Shown here in pieces: positions 46,389 through 54,003 of a DNA stretch of 64,000 nt (positions within the stretch are counted from its first letter, which is position 1; each line of letters begins with the position of its first letter). The notes beneath the pieces were generated by a model. The model was not told the origin of the DNA. It searched no databases and saw only the letters and a program-made list of their open reading frames with translations. The translations under genes were made by a program, and so were the position numbers. The stretch comes from CAMEGH01 sp052103595 (GTDB taxonomy: Bacteria > Patescibacteriota > Saccharimonadia > Saccharimonadales > Saccharimonadaceae). Location of the stretch: the NCBI GenBank assembly GCA_052103595.1, contig JBQEKC010000001.1, forward strand, positions 1-64,000, read 5' to 3'.

Positions 46389-46988
46389 TTAAAAGGTGCG
46401 AATGCCATTCAGCGGCCAAATGCGCACACCGACTGGTCCGACCACATCGTAAAAAGGTACGTAGCCAAGACCATTTCGTGAATCAAACGAGAAGTTTCCT
46501 TCGCGGTGATCACCCGACACAAACAACGAGCCGCCAGGGACAGTTACGTCAACTGATCCGCTGGTTGGTTTGCCAGGCTCACCACGATTCGCATCGTCTG
46601 GATTGAACCCATCAGGATGCTCATCGTTAATGACAGTATAAACCCCATTTTCAAGTACCACGCGCTCACCAGGAAAGGCGATAACGCGCTTTACGATATA
46701 TTCGTCGTCGCTACCGACAGTATAATTAGGATTCTTAAATACAATGACTTGGCCGCGCTCAGGAATGTATTCTTTGTTTTGGAGTTGTGTTGCGGTTACC
46801 GCTAAACGGTTCACAATCAACCGATCACCCGTGTACATGGTTTTCTCCATACTCGGCCCCACCACAGAAAATGTCCGAAAAATAAACGTATTGATAAAAA
46901 GCGTACCGACTGCCACGCTGGCAACAAAAAAAAGGATGCCAAGACCATCTTTTACGGCAGGGTGTCGCTGGAGAAAACTTACACTCAT
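46389..46988 (-). CDS. lepB: signal peptidase I
   Basis: LepB cleaves signal peptides at the outer face of the membrane. The 199-residue protein has one N-terminal membrane helix (about 15-38), the catalytic Ser in GPSMEKTM (Ser46), the catalytic Lys in VKRVIAFPGE (Lys100) and the late box SGDHREGNFSFDSR. It has a single helix, as in Gram-positive enzymes. It supports a working Sec pathway for the many surface proteins here. Confidence 0.94.
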   Translation of the reverse strand: MSVSFLQRHPAVKDGLGILFFVASVAVGTLFINTFIFRTFSVVGPSMEKTMYTGDRLIVNRLAVTATQLQNKEYIPERGQVIVFKNPNYTVGSDDEYIVKRVIAFPGERVVLENGVYTVINDEHPDGFNPDDANRGEPGKPTSGSVDVTVPGGSLFVSGDHREGNFSFDSRNGLGYVPFYDVVGPVGVRIWPLNGIRTF

Positions 46989-47089
46989 CTTTACTTACTA
47001 TACACCACATTTCGCCAGATTAATGCAAAAAGTACAGCATAATCATCTTTAATAAAACGCACAGGTTATGTATTATAGGTGGAGTAGTT

Positions 47090-48685
47090 ATGAAAAAGAG
47101 CCCTTCTTCCATCGATGGATTTTCTCCGCGCCGACGTACCGGCGGGGCAGGTAGTTTACATCAGCCAAATCGAGAAAAAGCTGTTCCTAATACAAAAGCT
47201 ACCATGCGTGAATTGCATGGCGGTAAGGATGTACAGCAGCCAAATCATGCCCGTCCACGGGTGGGGATTAGTCGTGGTGAAATTGATGAATCACTAAAGG
47301 GAATTGACGATCCGGACACTGATAAAAAAGGTCGCGTTCGTAAAACACCTGAACAGCGTGCTCGTCGTCGCAAACGCATTAAGCGTATTGTGTTGGCGTT
47401 GTTATTTATCCTTGTTCTTATTGGTGGATTTATTGGTGTGCGCGCACTGCTTGCAAGCAGCAAGATGTTCCAAGGAAACTTCTTTGATTTTGCGCAGAAA
47501 GCACCGCTCAAGCAGGACGAAAATGGCCGCTCAAACATTCTTGTGTTTGGGACATCAGAAGATAGCGAAGGTGGCGATCATCCAGGTGGTAATTTGACCG
47601 ACTCAATTATGGTACTAAGTATTAACCAAGAGCAAAAGAATGCCTATATGATTAGCATTCCACGCGACTTATGGGTGAAGTACGAAACGGCTTGTTCGGC
47701 AGGGTACGAAGGGAAGATCAACGCAGCATACATGTGTGCAAGTGATGATGGCGCAAACGAAGAAGCTGGTGCCAAAGCTGTGCAACGCAAAGTTGGTGAA
47801 GTACTTGGACTTGATGTGCAATACTACGCCCACTTGAACAATAAAGTGGTTGCCGATACGGTAGATGCGCTTGGCGGCGTCGAAGTGACGATTGAAAGTG
47901 ACGATCCGCGTGGTATTTATGATCCAAACTTTGACTGGCAGTGTAATCACCAGTGTAATATGGTCAATTACCAAAATGGTGAAGTGGCGCAACTTGATGG
48001 CGCGCACGCACTGGCGCTTGCGAGGGCGCGTAATGCGCAGGGCGGCTATGGACTTTCTGGCGGTAACTTTGATCGCGAAAAGAATCAGCAAAAAATTATG
48101 CGCGCTATTCAGGATAAAGCTATTAGCGCTGGCACCTTAATGAATTTTGGGAAGGTGACTGGACTGATTGATGCGCTTGGTAATAATCTTCGTACAAACT
48201 TTGAAATTAAAGAGGTCCGCACGCTTGCTGAACTTGGCCAAGAAGTATCGGGCGATAAGCTGCAATCACTTCCGCTTGAAGCTGAGGGTGAAAGTGTTGT
48301 GACAACTGGTGACTACATGGGGCAAAGTATTGTTCGCCCAGTGGAGGGCATCTATGATTACTCAGGCATTGCGTCGTACTTGCGTAAAAAGATGACGAAC
48401 AATCCAATCTCACGCGAAGCGGCGCAGGTTGATGTGTATAACGCTTCTGGTGTTGCCGGTGCAGCGCAAGAAGAAGCTGACAAGCTTGAACAGCAAGGCT
48501 TTACCGTTGGCGTGATTGACAATGCACCAGAAGGAGCGACGGCGCTCTATCAAGTTGGTGAAGGTAATGACGCTACGAAAACAAAGCTACAAGAGCTGTA
48601 TGGCGTGCAAGTAAGTGCCGGTGATCCACCGCTCTTGGCAACGGGTACAACAAAATTTGTGCTGATTGTTGGCGGTGCATCATAA
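47090..48685 (+). CDS. LytR-CpsA-Psr (LCP) family protein
   Basis: LCP enzymes attach lipid-linked glycopolymers to peptidoglycan. The 531-residue protein has a long basic cytoplasmic N terminus (1-95), one membrane helix (about 98-118), an LCP domain with NLTDSIMVLSIN, SIPRDLWV (key Arg) and ALARARNAQGG...FDREKNQQKIM, then a C-terminal LytR_C domain (VDVYNASGVAGAAQEEADKLEQQGF). It fits a cell that carries wall-linked polymers. Promoter TATTAT and GGTGGAG precede the ATG. The substrate polymer is unknown. Confidence 0.92.
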   Translation: MKKSPSSIDGFSPRRRTGGAGSLHQPNREKAVPNTKATMRELHGGKDVQQPNHARPRVGISRGEIDESLKGIDDPDTDKKGRVRKTPEQRARRRKRIKRIVLALLFILVLIGGFIGVRALLASSKMFQGNFFDFAQKAPLKQDENGRSNILVFGTSEDSEGGDHPGGNLTDSIMVLSINQEQKNAYMISIPRDLWVKYETACSAGYEGKINAAYMCASDDGANEEAGAKAVQRKVGEVLGLDVQYYAHLNNKVVADTVDALGGVEVTIESDDPRGIYDPNFDWQCNHQCNMVNYQNGEVAQLDGAHALALARARNAQGGYGLSGGNFDREKNQQKIMRAIQDKAISAGTLMNFGKVTGLIDALGNNLRTNFEIKEVRTLAELGQEVSGDKLQSLPLEAEGESVVTTGDYMGQSIVRPVEGIYDYSGIASYLRKKMTNNPISREAAQVDVYNASGVAGAAQEEADKLEQQGFTVGVIDNAPEGATALYQVGEGNDATKTKLQELYGVQVSAGDPPLLATGTTKFVLIVGGAS

Positions 48686-48723
48686 AAAACACTCCCGTGG
48701 GTGTGGTATAATGGAGGAAGTTT

Positions 48724-49518
48724 ATGGAGTTTTTGCGAGTTTCTCAACATAAAAATATTTTCAGCGAACTGCTGTATGTTTTGCTTAACCTTGCATTAGT
48801 GGCGGCGCTCTTTTTGCTGATTAATGTAAGTGGACAGATCGAATTAGCGCTCTTGCTGGTACTACTAAGTAAATGGCGCGTGCTTGCAGTGCGTATGCGG
48901 TATTGGCGAGCGAATGTTCTCGCAAACCTCGTTGATATTACGGTTGGATTTGGTGTGGTCGGACTACTTTATCTTGCCAGCACTGCACAGACGGCCTCTA
49001 TTTTTTGGCTGCAACTGGCCGTTGCGGTGCTTTACGCTGTGTGGCTTATTGTGATCAAGCCGCTTTCAAGCAAAAAAGCAGTACTGCTTCAGGCGCTCGT
49101 AGGGTTGTTTGTTGGATCATGGGCAACGATGGCACTCTCACATATCATTCCGTTACCGCTTGTGGTGCTGCTATTGTTTATCGTTGGTTACGGAGCTGCG
49201 CGCCATACATTAACAGCACACGAAGAAGAGCAAACATCGTTCCTGAGTCTTGTTTTTGGGCTTTTGCTTGCCGAACTCGGCTGGGTGATGTTCCACTGGA
49301 ATATTGGGTACGGGCTTGCTTCATTTGGTGATTTCAAACTTCCACAAGCAGCACTCTTTATGACGATGGGCGGCTTTGCGCTCGAACGAGTGTATGCTGC
49401 TTTGCAAGCAAAGAAATCGCCAGCCAGCCTTGAATATTTAGCACCTGTTGTATTTTGTGGTGCTGTCATGGCAGTGTTGCTGGTGTTTTTCAGTTCGGCC
49501 GGCACAGGTATTGTATAA
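48724..49518 (+). CDS. polytopic membrane protein, unknown function
   Basis: A 264-residue protein with about eight membrane helices and few polar residues. No motif is recognised. A TATAAT box at about 48708 is followed by GGAGG before the ATG, so the leader is very short and the Shine-Dalgarno overlaps the predicted start of transcription. It lies between the LCP gene and htrA; a role in the envelope is plausible but not shown. Confidence 0.7.
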   Translation: MEFLRVSQHKNIFSELLYVLLNLALVAALFLLINVSGQIELALLLVLLSKWRVLAVRMRYWRANVLANLVDITVGFGVVGLLYLASTAQTASIFWLQLAVAVLYAVWLIVIKPLSSKKAVLLQALVGLFVGSWATMALSHIIPLPLVVLLLFIVGYGAARHTLTAHEEEQTSFLSLVFGLLLAELGWVMFHWNIGYGLASFGDFKLPQAALFMTMGGFALERVYAALQAKKSPASLEYLAPVVFCGAVMAVLLVFFSSAGTGIV

Positions 49519-49576
49519 ACTGTTTGTTTTCAGCAAACATTCAGCTTGAATCTGTATGGTAAAAAGTGGAGGAATT

Positions 49577-50791
49577 ATGCAAAAAAAGACAAAACGCACG
49601 AAACAAGTTGTTATCGTTACTATGGGCATACTATTAATTGCACTTGTGGGTGGCGGTATTGGCGCCTGGCTTGTGGCGGGAAGCGACAAAAGCGAACCCC
49701 TGACTTCGCTTCGTAACACTGAAGATGATGGCAATACTATTATGCTTGAATCTGAAGAGAGTATCGCCAAAGTCGCGCAAAAAATATCGCCAAGCGTCGT
49801 TTCAATTACGACAACTTCAAGCGGCCGCCAAATGCTCCAGCAGCAAGGTGCTGGTACGGGTATTATCGTGAGCAAAGATGGGTATGTTGTTACCAATAAG
49901 CATGTCGTGAGTGGTGCCCAGAAGGCGACCGTGTCGCTGTCTGATGGCGATATCTACGAGGATGTGACAGTAGTGGGCACCGACCCATTAAACGACATTG
50001 CCTTTCTAAAAATTAACGGCGCGTCTAACCTGACGCCAGCCGAAATCGGCGAATCAAGTACGCTTCGTATTGGCCAAACCGTCGTTGCGATCGGGAATTC
50101 GCTTGGTGAATTCCAAAACACCGTCACGAGCGGGATTGTTTCGGGTTTGGGGCGTCCCGTTGCGGCACAATCGGGTGATGGCCAAGGTGTTGAGTCGCTG
50201 ACTGATTTGATTCAAACCGACGCCGCTATTAATCCTGGAAACTCAGGTGGCCCATTAGTGAATCTGGCGGGGCAAGTGGTTGGTATTAATACGGCCGTGG
50301 CGAGCGATGCGCAAGGGATTGGCTTTGCGATTCCATTCAATGCGGTAAAGGGAGTACTTTCAAGTGTACTTGAAACAGGACAAGTGGAGCGCGCCTATAT
50401 CGGTGTGCGTTATGTAGACATTACGCCAGCCATTGCAAAAGAACGTAAACTATCGGTGAAACGTGGTGCACTGGTGGTGGGTAGTCAGGGTGAAGCTGCT
50501 GTTGAAAAAGATGGCCCAGCCGATAAAGCTGGCGTAAAAGAAGGTGATATCATTGTAAAAATTGGTGATTTAACGGTTGGCGAAAACGGCGGAATGAGTA
50601 GCCTTGTCGGGGAATATCGACCGGGTGCGAACGTCAAGGTGACAGTTCTGCGTGATGGGCGCGAGCAAGAACTTTCGTTGACGTTGGCGGCATATCAAGA
50701 CGCTGCTGAAGCCGACGAAGCAGCGCAAGAAGCACCATCAAGTAATCGCGGCAACCAAACGCCATCATTGCGCGATCTCTTCGGATTTTAG
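49577..50791 (+). CDS. htrA: HtrA/DegP-like serine protease
   Basis: A 404-residue membrane-anchored quality-control protease. One N-terminal helix (about 11-34), a trypsin-like domain with His109 (TNKHVV), Asp140 (LNDIAFL) and Ser223 (GNSGGP), and one PDZ domain (about 290-385), then a short acidic linker. The start follows GGAGGA at 7 bases; an upstream in-frame GTG-type start is less likely. The gene overlaps the end of the convergent prmC by 27 bases. Confidence 0.94.
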   Translation: MQKKTKRTKQVVIVTMGILLIALVGGGIGAWLVAGSDKSEPLTSLRNTEDDGNTIMLESEESIAKVAQKISPSVVSITTTSSGRQMLQQQGAGTGIIVSKDGYVVTNKHVVSGAQKATVSLSDGDIYEDVTVVGTDPLNDIAFLKINGASNLTPAEIGESSTLRIGQTVVAIGNSLGEFQNTVTSGIVSGLGRPVAAQSGDGQGVESLTDLIQTDAAINPGNSGGPLVNLAGQVVGINTAVASDAQGIGFAIPFNAVKGVLSSVLETGQVERAYIGVRYVDITPAIAKERKLSVKRGALVVGSQGEAAVEKDGPADKAGVKEGDIIVKIGDLTVGENGGMSSLVGEYRPGANVKVTVLRDGREQELSLTLAAYQDAAEADEAAQEAPSSNRGNQTPSLRDLFGF

Positions 50792-51613
50792 TTGCGAGCG
50801 TGGTCGCGCTAGGGCGAGGCAGTACCCCTTGGTTTGTACCTGAACTAAGGCGTGCTGGCTCGCTTTTTTGATGATAGCCTCGTGTTGCGATGGGTCGGCT
50901 TCAAGGAGCGCCAATCCGTCCTGAGCCAGCCAACGATCTATTTGCGGAAGAAGTTTATAGATGAGTGCTAGCCCAGCCTCTTCTGCGTACAAGGCCTCGG
51001 TAGGTTCGTGCTGTAATTCTGGCGAGGTATCATCCCAGGTAGCGTCAACATAAGGAAGATTTGCGATAAGATAGTCGATGGTACCGGCATGTTCATTTAA
51101 GAGTGACATCGATCGAAATAGCACGTCTGCCTGATACGACGTGGCGTTCGCTTTTGCAACGGCCAGCGCTTTGGTGCTGATATCTGAGGCAATAACTCGT
51201 AAGTGTGGACGTTCTAATTTGGCGGTAATGGCCAATGCGCCGCTGCCTGTCCCAACATCAACCAGTGTTTTTGGGGTAATTTCATCTGATGTAGCGGCAA
51301 GGAGTGTTTCGATGATATCTTCTGACTCAGGGCGGGGTATGAGTGTGGCGGGTGACACTTTAAACATGCGTCCATAAAATTCTTTATGTCCAGTAATGTA
51401 GGCAAGTGGAACACGTTCTTGGCGAAGTTGTAGGCGAGCGTCAGCAATTTGCTCACGCCGTGGATCAATTATTTCGTCGAGGTGCGCGTGCAGATAGGTG
51501 CGCGGTTTTCGGAGAGTGTGCGACAGGAGCAATTCGGCATCAAGTCGATTTGTCGTAATGCCAACGTCTTTTAGCTGTTTGGTGGCATGTTTGAGCCACG
51601 TTGAAATATCCAT
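50765..51613 (-). CDS. prmC: release factor glutamine methyltransferase
   Basis: PrmC methylates the GGQ glutamine of release factors; prfA lies 720 bases away. The 282-residue protein has the N-terminal helical domain (PLAYITGHKEFYG), the SAM motif VDVGTGSGAL and the substrate motif NLPY. That motif is NPPY in nearly all PrmC; NLPY is the form seen in KsgA/Erm rRNA methyltransferases. The ATG at 51613 is preferred because it lies 9 bases after a CATACT box on the minus strand; the ATG at 51622 abuts the box. It overlaps the end of htrA. Confidence 0.87.
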   Translation of the reverse strand: MDISTWLKHATKQLKDVGITTNRLDAELLLSHTLRKPRTYLHAHLDEIIDPRREQIADARLQLRQERVPLAYITGHKEFYGRMFKVSPATLIPRPESEDIIETLLAATSDEITPKTLVDVGTGSGALAITAKLERPHLRVIASDISTKALAVAKANATSYQADVLFRSMSLLNEHAGTIDYLIANLPYVDATWDDTSPELQHEPTEALYAEEAGLALIYKLLPQIDRWLAQDGLALLEADPSQHEAIIKKASQHALVQVQTKGYCLALARPRSQLKSEEIAQ

Positions 51614-51635
51614 ACTGCCCATAGTATGACAGGTA

Positions 51636-51664
51636 TTGACTTTTTATGCAATATGGTATATAAT
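51636..51664 (+). promoter_or_regulatory. shared-type promoter, copy 4
   Basis: TTGACT(TTTT) and TATAAT with 17 bases between. It shares the -35 and T run with the other copies; the -10 is full consensus. Confidence 0.72.
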
Positions 51665-51701
51665 CAACAACAATCAATAAAGTAACACAAAAAAGAACTC
51701 C

Positions 51702-52322
51702 ATGAATAAAGCCAAAGAACACATGACTTTCGTGACACCAGCCCCTGTTAACCATGAACGACGCACTGATGGTCGCGAGCTATTACGCGCCGGTGATATG
51801 TTTAATGAAGAACTCGACAACATATTGCTCGCACATGCGTCTGATGTGGCAGTATATTCATCATATCAGCACGGGAGCCAGGTAGAAAAAGCCTCGTTAT
51901 TTAAAAAAATTGATGGTGAAGATGGTTCATGGGTGCGCGTGAGTGTCTTCTCGACGTGGATTCCTAGCGCCGATCAACATGAAAAGCGTGTGATGCTGCA
52001 AGAAATTGACGCAGACGGAAAAGACCGCGCTATGCACGTGTATAACTGCGGTGGCAAGATTGTATATCGTCAGGACACTAAAGACGTATACGGCGATATA
52101 CAGAAAGAGCGTGCTTTTAATGCAGATGCAACGGATATTTCAATGGCTGCGTTGATGTCGCAAATGCAAAAAGAAGCACATGAACAAGAGCAAAACGAAG
52201 CACTCGAATACCAAATGGGGCTTAATCACCAACCGGTTGGCCCGCAGGAGGTCGAGAAGTTGATGACGCTTGTTGCAAAAGCAGATGCGTACGACGGCAG
52301 TCGTGTTCGTGACCACGAATAG
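51702..52322 (+). CDS. acidic hypothetical protein
   Basis: A 206-residue acidic protein without signal peptide or membrane helix. The middle (SWVRVSVFSTWIPSADQHEKRVMLQEIDADGKDRAMHVYNCGGKIVY) looks like a small beta-sheet domain; the C-terminal third is Gln/Glu-rich helix. No family is recognised. It follows a shared-type promoter with an A-rich leader and no Shine-Dalgarno. It is similar in style to the acidic protein at 7.8 kb, which also has a beta core and helical tail. Confidence 0.7.
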   Translation: MNKAKEHMTFVTPAPVNHERRTDGRELLRAGDMFNEELDNILLAHASDVAVYSSYQHGSQVEKASLFKKIDGEDGSWVRVSVFSTWIPSADQHEKRVMLQEIDADGKDRAMHVYNCGGKIVYRQDTKDVYGDIQKERAFNADATDISMAALMSQMQKEAHEQEQNEALEYQMGLNHQPVGPQEVEKLMTLVAKADAYDGSRVRDHE

Positions 52323-52333
52323 AGCAAAAGGCG

Positions 52334-53404
52334 TTATGCTTCGGCGTTTTGTGCAGCAAGTTCGCGCTCGTACGCTTGTAGCTTTTCGGTCAGATCGTCG
52401 ATTTTGCCGTCCATCGCTTGTGGAATACCGCTGCGACTATAGCCAATGCGGTGGTCGGTGATGCGATCTTGCGGGAAGTTGTAGGTACGGATTTTTTCGC
52501 TTCGATCGCCTGAACCGATGAGCGAACGACGCTCAGCGGTCAGTTTGGCTTGTTCTGCGTCGATTTTTGCTTGGAGCAAGCGTGAACGCAAGACGCCCAT
52601 GGCTTTTTCTTTGTTCTTTAATTGTGATTTTTCATCTTGATTGGTAACAACCAACCCTGTTGGCAGGTGAGTAATGCGTACGGCCGAGTCGGTCGTGTTA
52701 ACACTTTGGCCACCGTGGCCACCGGCGCGGTAGACGTCGATTTTAAGGTCGTTGGCATGAATTTCTACATCGGTTTCTTCGGCTTCGGGAAGGACGGCGA
52801 CGGTAACGGTGCTGGTATGGACGCGGCCTTGGCTTTCCGTGGCTGGAATGCGCTGGACGCGATGGACGCCTGATTCAAATTTGAGAATGGCGTAGGGTGA
52901 ATCGCCTTTGATACTGAAGACGACTTCTTTGTAACCGCCGGCGTCGTTGGCACTTTCTGAAATCAGCTCGGTTTTAAAGCCATGCGTTTCGCAGTAACGG
53001 AGGTACATGCGGTAGAGTTCTGCTGCGAACAAACTGGCTTCGTCGCCACCGGCACCTGCGCGAATTTCCATAATCAGGTTTTTGTCGTCGTTCGGGTCTT
53101 TCGGGGCGAGCATAATAAACAGCTCCTCTTCAAGCGCTGCAAGCGCCGTTTCAGAATCGGCCAGCTCCATTTTGGCAAGCTCTGCGAGCTCATCACCGCC
53201 GCCAATCAGTTCTTTGGCTTCCGTAATATTTTGCTGCAGTTGCTGGCGTTTTTTTGCCATTGCGACAAGCGTTTCAAGTTCAGTGAAGCGTTTGTTTTTG
53301 GCGCTAAATTGCGGATCGCTAAAAGCATTCGGCGATGCCAAAAAATCGCTGAGCTGTTTTTGTTCAGCCAAGAGGTCGTCAAGATTGAGAGAAATTTTTA
53401 CCAT
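52334..53404 (-). CDS. prfA: peptide chain release factor 1
   Basis: RF1 ends translation at UAA and UAG. The 356-residue protein has the tripeptide region PATESQGR (PxT type, RF1) and the catalytic GGQ in RAGGHGGQSVN. It lacks any sign of recoding; nearby genes use TGA as stop, so RF2 is expected elsewhere. The bL31 gene lies upstream on the same strand with a terminator between. prfA is close to prmC, which modifies its GGQ. Confidence 0.95.
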   Translation of the reverse strand: MVKISLNLDDLLAEQKQLSDFLASPNAFSDPQFSAKNKRFTELETLVAMAKKRQQLQQNITEAKELIGGGDELAELAKMELADSETALAALEEELFIMLAPKDPNDDKNLIMEIRAGAGGDEASLFAAELYRMYLRYCETHGFKTELISESANDAGGYKEVVFSIKGDSPYAILKFESGVHRVQRIPATESQGRVHTSTVTVAVLPEAEETDVEIHANDLKIDVYRAGGHGGQSVNTTDSAVRITHLPTGLVVTNQDEKSQLKNKEKAMGVLRSRLLQAKIDAEQAKLTAERRSLIGSGDRSEKIRTYNFPQDRITDHRIGYSRSGIPQAMDGKIDDLTEKLQAYERELAAQNAEA

Positions 53405-53423
53405 ATGTTCCTATTTTATCATA

Positions 53424-53463
53424 TTAAAACAAAATCACCCCTGTATTGCTACAAAAGGGTGAT
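53424..53463 (-). terminator. terminator after bL31 gene
   Basis: On the minus strand ATCACCC pairs with GGGTGAT across a 16-base loop, followed by TTTGTTTT, 16 bases after the bL31 stop codon. Confidence 0.75.
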
Positions 53464-53478
53464 GTTTGCGGAGCGAAA

Positions 53479-53808
53479 CTATTTCGTTTCAGCTTGCTCT
53501 TTACGAGCCTTTGAAGCTTTCGCTTTCTTCGCCTTGTTGGCCAGCGCTTCTTTTTGCTTTGCGGCCTTTTCCATACGAGCCTTAAAGCGGTCAACGCGAC
53601 CTTCGGTGTCGATAATCTTCTCTTCACCGGTGAAGAATGGGTGGCTGGCGCTTGAAATGTGCACCTTTACGAGTGGGTACTCGTTGCCGTCTTCCCATTT
53701 AGTGGTTTCTTTGGTTTGCGCTGTTGAGCGTGTCAAAAACGAAAACCCAGCAACTTCGTCGCTAAATACGACAAGTCGGTAATCTTGTGGGTGTATACTG
53801 CTTTTCAT
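53479..53808 (-). CDS. rpmE2: 50S ribosomal protein L31, type B
   Basis: A 109-residue bL31. MKSSIHPQDYRLVVF and SSASHPFFTGEEKIIDTEGRVDRF are family hallmarks. The CxxC motifs of the zinc-binding form are absent, so this is the zinc-free (C-minus, type B) kind. The C-terminal 35 residues are a Lys/Ala tail. The start at MKSS is chosen because the family starts here; the longer upstream frame includes the promoter area, where TTGACA and TATACA occur. In other bacteria type B is made under zinc shortage; here it may be the only copy. Confidence 0.9.
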   Translation of the reverse strand: MKSSIHPQDYRLVVFSDEVAGFSFLTRSTAQTKETTKWEDGNEYPLVKVHISSASHPFFTGEEKIIDTEGRVDRFKARMEKAAKQKEALANKAKKAKASKARKEQAETK

Positions 53809-53919
53809 ATCATCAAATAGTGTATAGGATTTTTTGTGGTTTGTCAAAGGGTGCTAAGGGTGCTTGCGTGGACGAAAGTGTAGTGGTGTAAAAATGAGTA
53901 CCACACTAGTGTTAACGCA

Positions 53920-53948
53920 TTGACTTTTTGTATAAATTATGTTAATTT
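53920..53948 (+). promoter_or_regulatory. shared-type promoter, copy 5
   Basis: TTGACT(TTTT) and TAATTT with 17 bases between; the -10 sits in TATGTTAATTT with the TGn extension. Confidence 0.75.
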
Positions 53949-54003
53949 GTGTATAGTAGACAAAGGATATTTTCCAAATACAAAAAACATAATAAAAACA
54001 AAC

